Assembly (NCBI GenBank): GCA_035582835.1
Contig: JAYKAV010003361.1
Location: 62,001-126,000, forward strand
Direction: 5' to 3'
Source of the DNA: Phoebastria nigripes
Lineage: Eukaryota; Chordata; Aves; Procellariiformes; Diomedeidae
Length of the DNA: 64,000 bases
The position numbers and the translations under genes were made by a program. Shown one piece after another: positions 10,451 to 22,024 of this stretch. The stretch's first letter is position 1, and the number at the start of each line of letters is the position of its first letter. The notes below the pieces were generated by a model. It searched no databases. It saw only the letters and a list, made by a program, of their open reading frames with translations, and was not told the DNA's origin.

Positions 10451-13344
10451 CCAACATCATTTGCGCACATATTCAAGCTGAGATTGCTAGATTTGCAACT
10501 GGGAAGAAACTCATTGCCAGGTCAGATTGGCAAGGACACAGGAGACTTTTTGCCTTCCTTTGCACTGCTAAGCATGGATTGCTTGTTGGTTTATCTGTTT
10601 CTCACCTAATCAGATCTCAGGCACCAGTGGAATTTGGACAATGTCTGCTTTCTCTCCCTGGCATGAAATAATTTAGTCTCCTGGACACTGAGGGATTTCA
10701 ATGTAGACAAAGTTATTGGGCGCAATAGAGAAGTAAGTGGCTGAAATCAAATGGTTAACAATATTTAGTCTAAAATCAAGAAAACAATGGAATCAATTGA
10801 GAGTTTATTAATTAGACTTCCAGTGGGGAACTGCAAAAGACTGAACAATAGGGACAGGGAAGGAAAATGAAAGTAAAGACTCCATAGGTCTGAGTCAACT
10901 CCAAAGTCAACAACAGCAGAATGAATTCTAGGGAGAGATCCCTGAAACAGTATTGTTTCAAGTATAAGAAGGCAGCATCAATCCTTTAAGGCAGAAATTT
11001 TTGCACTTAATCACATCTTGCAATGTAGGATAGTAGGTCCCAGTGCTATCAGTGAGTGGGCAAAAGAAAGTGATCTGCTGGCTCCTGGAGAGAGGAATTA
11101 TATATTCCTGTTCTGCTTCCCAAGGCTGAGTTCACTGTTTAACAGCAAAGGAAGGAATGTTTCCATGTAATGATCAGAAGTTCATTACATCATCTAGAGA
11201 TCTGGTTTTCCTTCAGTATTATTGGTCAGCTCTACTGATATTAGGACAAATTACTATGTTCAGATTCAGAAATTCAGAAGTAGTTCCTATAATCTCCATT
11301 CATCCATACTTCCATACAAATGCAAGTACATCCATACATCCATAAAAAATATGCAGTGCATTGTTTGCACACATAGAACTTCTTCAAATACAGACCAACA
11401 TAAGCAAAGCATGAGGTGTCTTCAGTAAAACATCACTCAGACTTTGTTTGGAGCATAGGTGGAAACNTGTGTTTGTATGAATATGCTTATGTGTGCATGT
11501 ATATGCTTTGTATACATAGAGATTTAACTATGCTATTTGGGTTTTAGAGCCAATCCATCAAACGTTGCCCTTCTCATTTGGGGTCCTTCTGTGTAAAAAT
11601 ACTATCTCTTGTACCAACAGAGAGTAACAGCTTTTTTTTTTTTTTTTTTTCNNTTTTTTTTTTTTTTTTTCCTTTTTTCTTCTTTTTTTTTTCTTTTTTT
11701 TTCTTTTTTTTGGCACAGAAGCACCCACTTCCTACACTTCAGAGTGCTTGAGTATTCCGGGCTCCTGCTCCTGCCTTTTATTCACAGACCCAAAAGAAAG
11801 GTTTAGGAGAGCTACTTCTTTCTCCCAGCAACTCCCTATGTGTTAGGTGCAATAGTGATTTCTTCTCTTCCATCATCCATTTTCAGTACATCATTTTATG
11901 TATGTGCCCAACACCCACGTGGTTCTCAGTGAGCACTGCCAGGCTTCCCCAGTCTGCTAATCCAGTTTTACTGGAACAACGAGAAGGGATGATGAAAATT
12001 AAAGTTTTGCATCTGTAGAGTGGCTCACTGTTGTTCCAGAGCAGACAAGGAGAGTTGCTTATTTTACTTCTACGGACAGATATAATTCATAATGGCATAC
12101 AGAAAGCTCTGTGCAAATGACTACCTGAAGCAAAATGGTGGTAAAAAATATGAGATAGTCATTTATTTAAGTGACTATTACCCAGCATCTCTCCTTTCTT
12201 TGCATCAGATTTACCTCACATTGCACAGGGAAATGCATAATTCTGCTGCTCAGCAATGTCTTGCAGATGACTCAGCTAGGTTTGTCTGTTTCCATCCAAC
12301 TTTGAATTTCAGGTCTCAAAGGACTGATGTAGTGCAGAGTCCTATCAATAGATGTTTCTGATTCAGATATCAGGGGATTGGAGCCTTTCCATGTCTTATG
12401 CTAATCCTTCTCTTTCTTCTGGTTTGATACTGTACAAACACAGAACTTAACCAAAAAAGGTGAAGAGAACACATGACATCATCACTAAGCCTCAGGCACT
12501 TATACATTAAGTAATCTATGAAAGCCATAAACAGCTGACTCTCACATTTTACTTAAACCCCTGTAAAATATGTGCCAGATTAAAGCTTGGAAGCTTTTTA
12601 CAGAGGAAAAGAAAACTGAATCCCAGTTCCAATGGCTGAGGAGCTCAACATAATGAACATGCACAACATGTGAACTGTGAGTTCACAACTTAGCATTTCT
12701 TTGACAATATTTCTTTGTGCCAGCAACCTAAGGTTCTGTTTTCTAAAAACACTGCTCATACCAGCGAATAGAGGCAGAAAGAACATGTTCTAAGTAGANC
12801 TGGATAAAACTGCTTATTGTTTGAAAACGCTGATTTCTCTTCCAAAAGCAATTTTTTTTTCTAAAAAATGTACACTTTTGTTGAATATTTCATGAGAAAT
12901 TTTCACAGACCCAAGACAGAATTTCAGCCCTGGAGTGATAGAGATCTATTCTATTATTCTCTTCCACTGTAAATGACTGCTCTGGACCATTTAATGAGAC
13001 AACTTAGGTTTTTCGCAACACTAAACTTCCCTTCTCATTATTTCTTTTCCTACCAATTTTGTCTCATCCACTTACTTGATGACCAAGATACTGCCTAAGT
13101 CACTGAGAGACAATATTATATGACAGTGTTCACAGAAATAGCTACCTACATTCATCTCTCTTAATTGACCATTGTATTTCGAGGAGTGTCAGTAAAGGAT
13201 TCTGAAAAACATGGCTTGAAGAAGTCAGAGATGACACCCTGCCACCATCCATGAGCAGGTGTCCTTATGCCATCTCTGAGATCATTGTTCGCAGACCTCC
13301 AGTGAGTGAAAGTTCCCATTTTCTCTGGCAAACAATAACACAGC
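10451..13344. other. Non-coding stretch with long poly(T) tract
   Basis: No gene is recognised. The main feature is the T-rich tract at 11632-11711, annotated separately. Loose CATCCATAC repeats occur at about 11300-11345. Open frames such as 12092-12361 lack recognisable domains or splice context. Confidence 0.5.
11632..11711 (+). repeat. Poly(T) tract with two unresolved bases
   Basis: About 80 bp are nearly all T with scattered C, and NN at 11652-11653 marks an assembly ambiguity. It could be a mononucleotide microsatellite or the A-tail of an old minus-strand retroposon. I see no recognisable retroposon body on its left side, so a simple repeat is preferred. Confidence 0.85.
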
Positions 13345-13548
13345 TTCACTATTCTTCTGGTTAAAGAGTTTTTCCCAAAGACTAAATGAACTCTCCCATT
13401 TACTTCTTGTCATAGCCTCCAGTGGACACAGAGGACAGTTTATTCCACCACTCTTTGCAGCAGCCTTTTATGTATTTGAAGAATGCTATCACATCTCCCT
13501 TCAGCCCTCTCTTCTCTAAACAATCCACTTTTCAGTCTCAAGACTGGG
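13345..13548 (-). mobile_element. Old CR1 fragment (3' part of ORF2)
   Basis: The order of blocks matches the reverse complement of the CR1 RT C-terminus/3' region: TTCTGGTTAAAGAGTTTTTC, then TTACTTCTTGTCATAGCC, then TTTTATGTATTTGAAGAATG, then CTATCACATCTCCCTTCAGC followed by CTCTTCTCTAAACAATCC. The same blocks are visible in the younger CR1 at 1984-4673. It is much more diverged, carries small indels and has no usable frame, so it is an ancient truncated insertion. Confidence 0.7.
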
Positions 13549-16500
13549 GGTCCTGGCGCATGAATGCAGATTTCTCTACTTTCCACATCACGTGTCTGTC
13601 TGTCTTCCCAGTGTCCAGAGCAGAGATCCTGGCAGCAGCTAATCAGTACGTTACAGTTTTGCTCAATGAGTTTTGCCTGGCACATGGCTCCCTGGTCATA
13701 AGGCAGTGAAAAGGGACAGTGAGGGAGGGGGAACAATAGCATGGTTCTCCATTCCTTGAGAAGGGTATGAATGTGTGCTCCATTATGTTTAACTGATACA
13801 ACTATTTTAATCAAAATGTCATGTGAAAATACAGTCATTTGACTTGGAGAAATTTAGGAGTAGAATATCAAAACAATATCCTTTATCAGACAGACTTGTG
13901 ATCTTGTTTAAAAACAAAAACAAAACCACACAGCAGGTTTTTCAATAGGACCTATTTTCCATGAATCACGATGACTGGAAATCATTATATTTTTAGCCTC
14001 TCAACTTTCTTGTGTGGCTATGTGAAGCTACTTGAGTTTAGTAACTCATGGAATAATTCAGTGTGCTCAGTTTCTTTCACCTCATTCATGCAGGTGTTTT
14101 GTCATAAATTGCTGGTATGCAGGATCTCAGTCTTGATACTGTAACGCCAAATATTTAACCATACCCTCTAAGCAACCCTTTAGGCCAAGGAAAATCTTTA
14201 ATCGTCACTGCTTGCATAAGCTCAACTTGTATAACTCGTATAAGCTGGGTGTCTGCAGCCTGAAAGAATGCAGGCTGGCAGAAGACTACAGTAATAATGG
14301 GCCAGCTAGAAAAAACATCATTATTAGCAGAAAAATCATGGCATCTTGATTCTAATTTTTTCCAAAGACAGCTAAATCATACAGTGCAATGGATCATTCC
14401 AGGCACATTTTGGAGTCATAAGCCACAAAATAAATGCAAAGAAACTAACAGAACTAAACAGGAAAAATGTGATTTCTTAAAAGAGACACATCCAGACAGT
14501 CTTGTTCATTCCAGGTCCTGCTCTCTGGTCTCTGGAAAATTTCAGTATTCCCTCCATTTTTCTGTATCTCCTGTGATTTTTTTTTTTCCTGAATTCCCTG
14601 TATTTTTTTAATCTCTTCTTTTGAGTGACTAAGGTGTGCAGTCAGAAGCCGTAGTTGGTTACACTTCTCTTATTATCCTCGAGAAGTGGGAATAGCCAAG
14701 AGCTGGCTGATCCTTTATTACTATGTTCAACTAAGTCAAGTAAAAACCTCCAAAACTAGAATCAGTAAAATTGGCTTCCTCACATAAAACTCTCAATGAT
14801 TACTTTTTCTTTCCTTATCAGTCAGAATCCATTTTGGGCAAGCTTCAAATACAACAGTATTTGAAGTAAAACTGGCAGCCAACTCCCCTTACGCAGTAGA
14901 CCCAAGCTACCCACTAGTCTCAATCATCCTGTAACCGAAACAAAACCAAACCAAGCCAGCCCAGAGACTGAGTCCCCAAAACAGAATATCATTAAGCACA
15001 TCCATCTCAAACAACCTTGTTCCATGGCTCATAAAGCATAAACATACCACCCAACTTGTAGAATTGTAGAGTCAATTAAAATTACTCAGACTGCCTCATT
15101 ACAAAAACTTCGTAGGATTAGAAGGGACGTAATAAATGATATTGTTATACAGCTACCCAAACTGACCTTAAACTACTGTGACACTTTTTCCATTGAAAGG
15201 GTCTCTGGACTTCTGTTTTGCTTTTTCTAACCACATTTGTCATCCACGGAAGAAGCCTTTTCATTTGTCTTAGAACTGCATTATTCCACACTGAGCTGCC
15301 AACAGCAACAGTTCATTTGATTTCATTTTAATAAGAAGATAAATGACCTTTGGAGAAAATAGCCAATTAATAAATACTAAGATGCATTACTAGAGGCTCT
15401 TCAGTTATTTCTGAGATATAAACATGCGCTCATTTCCAAAATACTTCGAGATTGAGGCAAAACCACCAAGTGTGTGATAATTCAATTCCCTGAAGATTTC
15501 TGGCTCCAGTTTTATAGGGGTAGAGAAGACCTAAAAAAATCCAAGATGGCTGGAGTGACATTTGCCCTATGCATCAGTTTCAGTTTCATCAAAACAGGAG
15601 CAAAATTATGGAGAAGGCATATTTGTTCTGGCTCAATCCCCTTTCCCCCCAGTCTTTACCATTATTTCATTATTCCCAGTATACTTAGGTTCTCTCCAGC
15701 TGATTGAATATCTAACCCTTTTGTCATATATTCCTTTTAAAAGTGAATTAAATCTGGCAATGAAATCTTAATAAATAAGATGCATAAAAAAAATTGTTTA
15801 TAAAATGCACTAGAATGACTGGCCCAGTTTTATAAGGCTATTCATAGCACAGGCCCAATAAAAGCAAAGCTCTATAAATATCACCTGCTTTGGGAATTGT
15901 GCAAGTATAGCCTTAACACTTTGGAACAATTCTGCATTCTTGAAATTGTGTGTTATTTAGCAATTCTTCTTTAAGAATAAGACGATGCGTCTCAACCTTA
16001 CAAGACCCTACAGATTCCATATCTCCTAGCAAATGGTCCAGCACCACAGTGCTCTGTGCTTTTCCAAAACTAAAGACATGTTCTCAGAAGACTCCAGACC
16101 ACTTTGCAGAAGGTAAGAAAATAGATGGCACCTTATATAAACAGCATGTAGACATAGGTACCTCTGAAAAATGTTCCTTGAAAACCTCACACAGTAGGAA
16201 GTCATTTAAAGTCAGGCAACAAGAAACACTGAGTGTAGAAGTATGTCTGTAGGAGGCAACTCCCACACCTCTCTCAAGCCTAAACCTATAAAATGTAGAG
16301 GCATGTTAGGTGCCTCCACTACTGTCAAGTTACTACCCAATCTAGGTACCTATATGAGCCAGATTAATTCTTTTTGAAAGGGATTATGGTGGCCATTACC
16401 TTTAGATAATTATCTAAAATACTGCTCAGCACACTAATCCAGAAGATAGGAGGCTTGGGTCTATCTGACAGTAGCTTGAACGCATTCAAACCCACACCTG

Positions 16501-19500
16501 GAAAAATGCCCTAAGTGTAGTGCTACAAAGGCATCGCAAGAACAGCCCTGTCTCCTGGTGTTTAAATGGGCTAGCTGCTGTGCACCAACAAACAAATATA
16601 TAAATGCAAGGTTCATTTCATGAGCAGAAAAGAGAGCAAGGAGGAGTGGTCAGTTCTAGATTCTGGTCCTTCCTTAGTTCTGGGATTTGGTTTTGATTTG
16701 AACCTGGTTTTGGCTGTCTAGTGTGAAATACATAAACTACCCAGCAGCAGCTCCCCCACTTCCAATAGAGGACCCAAAGCACTAAGTCAGAGAAACTGGT
16801 CTCCTCCCTTTGTAATTCTTGTAGCTTTAGTAGCCTGTCCTCAGCTAAACTAGTTTGTGGCTCCATGACTGTTGCACTCTTCTGACAATACAACCATTTG
16901 ACCCCTCCAAGCTGAGGTGGGCCCCCACACTTTCTGAAGAAATGCTGTAAACACAGGTGGACACCTGTCTCTCTCCTTATATTTTTGAACAAGAAGTGAC
17001 TGTTGCTACTGTGTTGTTTGCTTAACTCCATGAAGCAAATCTCTATTCTACTAGGTGAAGAGGTGATGTAGGAAATGCCGTACATGGAATCTTCCTCCCT
17101 TTTTATTATGCTCAATTTTCATACAAATTGGCAGAGAAAGCAGGGGTACAAAATGCCATCAGGATCTGACACTGAAGGTTTATAACAGGTACTGTACATT
17201 GCACATTGTCGTTTCTAATGTAACTTATTCCTGACTTTTAAGGTTAACAGCTGTGGCAGAGCCTCCACAAATACAATAGGACTCAATAGTGTGTTTAACA
17301 ATTATTTCATTGGATTTGCATAAAATCTTACAGGCCATTAGTAGATTCCAACAAATGGCTTAAAGGTGAATTGCTTCACAGTCTGCTACCATACCTCCTG
17401 GGCCACCCAGTCCTCTCTCATAGTCACCTTTTAATATATTCTCCAGAAGCGACAGAGCCATTTTACATCTGGGAGGAGTGCCTGATCTCTTTATCCAAGG
17501 AGAAGACTTTAAAGTAACCCTCTTGACTAATCTCTCTTAAGCACCACAGACTGCTGATTTGTGAGGTGACTATCTTTCATATATACCACATCCAGGCCAG
17601 ATGTCTCAGCTATTGTAAACCTCATCATTAGTTAATGGGACAGTTAAAAATTCTGTGCATGTAACAAAATTCAGAGGTCATTAGCATCAAACAGAAGAGA
17701 GAGAGTAAAATAAATTAAAAGTCATATCATAAGCTCTGATATGGTGTGATTCGTATGAAAAACAAACTCCTTCACAAGACAGAGTGAAATATCTTCAGAT
17801 AACCTGGCGAGTTTTATCTTGAAAGTAAGAGATCTTGTTTAAAAGTATGTACATATAAGCAACATTAAAACATTGGGACAATTACTTTAAATTTTTCAGG
17901 GAAAAAGTTTTCTCTTGAATTGATAGTTTCCATATGTAATATCGTGGAAGCAATGCATAATTATGTGATACTCATAGCATATAAGAGGATGATTACATTT
18001 GTGCTTATTCTTATTTTTTAATGTTGCTTAAATTAAATGAGTAATAAAACCTTATTTTACGAGAGAAGGAAACCTACAATGACATTTCTCTAGGGAAAGA
18101 TTCTTTCTTTGTTGTAGTATGAAGAGTTAGATGGAACAATATTTATTGACTATTTCAGTCAATCTGTTGTCAATTACTCCTGACTTATTCTGTGTTTGAA
18201 CCAGAATCTCTCTGTAACTCCTTTAATAATAGCTAGTGATATTATTCCCTAGCCTCTAAGTACAACCTTGATACCAGAAAGTAAGCATCTAAAGTGTTCT
18301 ACAGTAAACTTTACAGTTAATTAGCTCAGGGGTCTCAGAAGACTTCCATTTAATCCATCCCCTAAGCCAACTCTTCCTCATGCTCTAGCCAGTCTTTTTC
18401 TCTGTATCCTGTTAATGGAGGAGAGCTTTCAGAGTTGTTTTCATAGTGCTCCTCAGTTGTGCTGGAGATAGTGATCTGCATTTGGCTCACAATCTCACCA
18501 CTGTTTCTCTGTCCCACAGACATTCTTTAAGGCTTTTTTTGTGGAAAAAGAGTAGCACTTCTTGCATGAAACTTCTTGCATAAGGAGACCTCCACAAATA
18601 ACTCAACATTTATGTAGAAATTTTGGTTCGCACATCTTGTGGGATTTAAAAAGAAGGTTAAGTTTTTGTAAATGGGTTTTGGCCTTGATCAGCAAGTAAA
18701 CCAGTAGATTGTCAGTAAAGAAGCCTGAGGTCTCTTTGNAGCTGTATAACCTGGGTAAATCTTTTCTCTTGCGTATGTCTTTTCTTCCCCTCTACCAGTT
18801 TCCTCCCTCATCCAACTTTCTAGCAACCCCTGTGATGCTGATGTTCTTTACTATACCTTTGTGAAATGGCTAGAAAACCTGGGATCCTAACCTTTATTTA
18901 CTAATAAACCTCATTACATAAAGTATGTCAATTGGAAAGCATGTGGAACAGAATCACAGAATCAGAACTTGGGGGTTAGAGGATGTTTGTGTTTCCTTTT
19001 CATCCTCCTGACTCTTTTGTAGTTTTTGGTGGGTTAGCTTTGGGAAGATGACTTAGCTTGTTTCTTGAAGTGGCCAGGTTGTTTGCAGCAACCTCTATTC
19101 CCTCCCTGATCTCACCACTAACATCTTTGGTTATAGTCAGGGAAAAGCAAAGGGAACAAACCCTGACATTATTGACATAAAGACAATATTAGCCCTCTTT
19201 TCTATTTGTACTGGGAATTCAACAAAGTGGGCCCAATAGAATGTATACGTATGAACTTTGTAATATGTATTGGGAATATTTTCCTTCTTTCCTTCATAGG
19301 AATATTTTTATACAGGAATTAACTCCCCTATCCTGGAGGCAAAGGGAGACTCTGTTCTTACTCAAATCCCCTCTCATATGTTAGGTACCCTTCTGCTTTG
19401 GATATGCTTTATGCTTTAAATAGGTCTCTGCCCTACAGAACAGGATTTTCTGCATATGTTTAACTGTTCAAAACTGAAGGGAACATTTCAGATAAGCATG

Positions 19501-20684
19501 ATTTTCAAATGTACAAATGATATTTAGACCTCAACTCACCTTTTTATCTAGGAGAATAGCTTTCCTGGTTGCTTCTTTAGTAAGATTATCTTTGAATGAA
19601 GTATATCCCATGGCAAATTGATGCATGTTTCAACACGAGTTCATGACATCATCACCTGCACAAGTCACTGTTCACTGGTCAACCAAAAAGAAACCAGCAA
19701 CTATTCCATATGCTTCTGCTAGGAGAAGATACATCTTTCTTGTTTATAGATGGAGAGCTATGTAAACTTCTACCTCGGCGAATACAATATGTATTGTGAT
19801 CAAGAATTTAATGTTTGGAAAGAAGAGAGTGGAATATCTTCCTTTGTTTTATAAAATTTTGCATCTTTTTATTACTTTCATTTCACTATAAAGTCAAGTC
19901 ACTATCTTGGTATCACCAACATTGTTTGTTATATAAGACGTATGTTTTCCTTATCTGTAATTAATTAAATACTATATTTTTTACCTTTAGAACAAATCAG
20001 AGCTTTGTCACAGTCATGAGATAGCCAGCAAATTCGATTGGTCTCACTCCACAGAATGTAACAGATTTGTGATAAGACAAATGGATGGATGAAAAGTATT
20101 GCACAAGAATCAGGTGGTAAATAGATTGTAGATAGGTTTTCAAGTTTAAGTTATCAGTTCTAAATGATCTTGTGCTGCAAGAACTTCATCTGCCCTGAAT
20201 TTGATGTTCCATAACTAAGATTTCTATGGCAATTGTTCATCTATTACACAATGCTGACAATGACGTTGACATTGCATTGTACATTTACAGGCAATGTGTA
20301 GGGAGAGTTCTTTTTTAAAGTAAACTTAGATAGTTTTTCTAAACATAGCCTTTACTATAAATTATTTTGAAAAAAAAACAAACCTACAAATTTTAATTAG
20401 TAGGAAACACAGAGATGTCTGTACATTAGACTTTTAATAGATTTGGAAATAGTATTTGATGGTTATTATTTGTCATGTAAGCTTATTATTTGCTAGACAA
20501 GAAAGAAGAAGAAACCAGTAAGTCATGTGTCAGTGGCCTTCATTTGACATTTCTGTTATTAACAAAGGTCCTGGCTGAAACAGATAGCTCCATTATTAAA
20601 ATGAAATCTTTCTTCTGCACGCCACCTCTGTGTGTATCAATAAGGCTGTAGGCTAAAAGTACTGATATTTAGTTGTATAATTTT
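13549..20684. other. AT-rich non-coding stretch
   Basis: No gene is recognised. The longest frame, 165 codons on the minus strand at 16618-17115, has no family resemblance or strong splice context. A short CAGAATCACAGAATC at 18953-18968 resembles a CR1 3' tail without a recognisable body. The segment 16260-16900 may be very old repeat DNA, but I cannot assign it. Confidence 0.5.
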
Positions 20685-20757
20685 TCAGACACAGGAAAAT
20701 TCTGGACAGATCATTCCAAGCCTTGTGACTTTTAATCTGATCAACATTTCAATGCAC

Positions 20758-20776
20758 GCAACAACAACAACAGCAG
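20758..20776 (+). repeat. Short (CAA)n microsatellite
   Basis: Several CAA units are followed by CAG units (CAACAACAACAACAGCAGC). It is short and probably non-functional. Confidence 0.7.
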
Positions 20777-21639
20777 CGATAGCACAATCTGAAAAAGGCC
20801 AATGGAAAGAGTGACTAACTTCACTGTAACCAGCAAGCTTTAGGAAAGGAACATCATCATATAAGTCACAGTTGCTTGACGGGACGGGGGGAGAGGGAGA
20901 TTGAACTGATACAGAGGCCACCCTCTTGAACTCCATTTTGCTATGGTATCTGTTTTGTAATTTTCCCACTTTATTTCTGTGTTAATGAAGCTCATTTAAG
21001 ATAAGCCATATGCCAATAGTTGTCTAATTCTGTCAGCCTACTGACAAGGGAAATAAACACTTCCCCTTCTTTCTTTGTTAAAGTCAAACCAGATTCACTC
21101 AGATATTTTGTTTCTGTCACATGGACTGATCTGTCTTCTCAAATGGTTGTAACACATCAATCCATCTGATAAAGGGTAGTTTAAGGAAGGCAAAGCATGG
21201 CACCATGCTTTTTAATCTGTCAAGGCACATTTTCCTTTGCTTTTGAAACGTTCCAGTATCCTCTGTCAAAGGCAATTTTTTGTATTTCACCCTAGCATTT
21301 ATATTAATTAATCTTTAAAATATAATTGCCCAGGACAATGCCAGTTGTGAAGAACACATCTTGCCTGTCTTATTTTGTTGCTGATGCTGTGAGTATATTG
21401 CATCTGAAGCTGCTTTACATTTTGCAGGCAGAGAGAGGACGTTTTAGTGGTCAAAACAGGTGAAAAGAAGTTAAGACTAAAGCTAGATTCACTCGACTTC
21501 TTTAAAACTTCTTGTTTCTCTGCCGCGGGATTTCTTTGCATTTTGATGACACTTTTGGTAGCATGTATAAGTCAAACAGAAAAATGGTTCATTTTGCCAA
21601 TAATCCGAAGCTCCTAATAATGGTTTAAAGAAGAAAGAT

Positions 21640-21645
21640 TTTATT
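21640..21645 (-). terminator. AATAAA polyadenylation signal candidate
   Basis: The plus-strand TTTATT reads AATAAA on the minus strand, about 120 bp past the stop of the candidate terminal exon. Single AATAAA motifs are common in AT-rich DNA, so its weight depends on that exon. Confidence 0.3.
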
Positions 21646-21766
21646 ACATCTGGAAGATGAGTTTTGTCACAGAAAAAAAGCAAAACTGACTTCAGCAAAG
21701 AAAGATCCCTACCTTTTACTCAAATCTTGCTGAAAGGCTTGCAAAAAAGTTTCCCATTAGCTGCAT

Positions 21767-22007
21767 CTAATTGGGATTTCCATGTTGGCATTTAACAGTA
21801 AGTGCATTTTGTTTGTCAAATTTGCTGTGGAAAGTCTGATTATTGGGCAAAATTACTAGGATCTGTCCCCTGCTCTGAGACTGAACTGGTTTGACCCCTT
21901 TTGGTGGGTCACTTTGTTGATTCCCAAAAGCAGCTTCTGTTTCTGGATTGTATCTTTCATAAAAGCTGTGCAGTGAGTCGTCAATGACACTTACGCTTTT
22001 CTGACTC
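21767..22007 (-). CDS. Candidate terminal coding exon, unknown protein
   Basis: I do not recognise the family. On the minus strand an open frame of about 80 codons after a TACAG acceptor (AG at 22008-22009) ends in TAG at 21767-21769. The peptide is hydrophilic and protein-like. It contains SVSVIDDSLHSFYERYNPET early and RGQILVILPNNQTF later, and ends KCQHGNPN. There is no low-complexity bias and no transposon similarity that I can see. About 120 bp past the stop is an AATAAA signal (21640-21645), so acceptor, stop codon and poly(A) signal are in the right order for a last exon. The frame also extends upstream to an ATG at 22024, so a stand-alone small ORF is possible. The acceptor's pyrimidine tract is only moderate, and a GC|GTAAGT donor-like site lies inside the exon. 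No upstream exon was identified. Confidence 0.38.
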
Positions 22008-22024
22008 CTGTACATACAAGACAT

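Noticed and set aside
18953..18990. CAGAATCACAGAATC resembling a CR1 3' terminal repeat
   Set aside because: No CR1 body is recognisable beside it, and 15 bp alone is not enough for a call.
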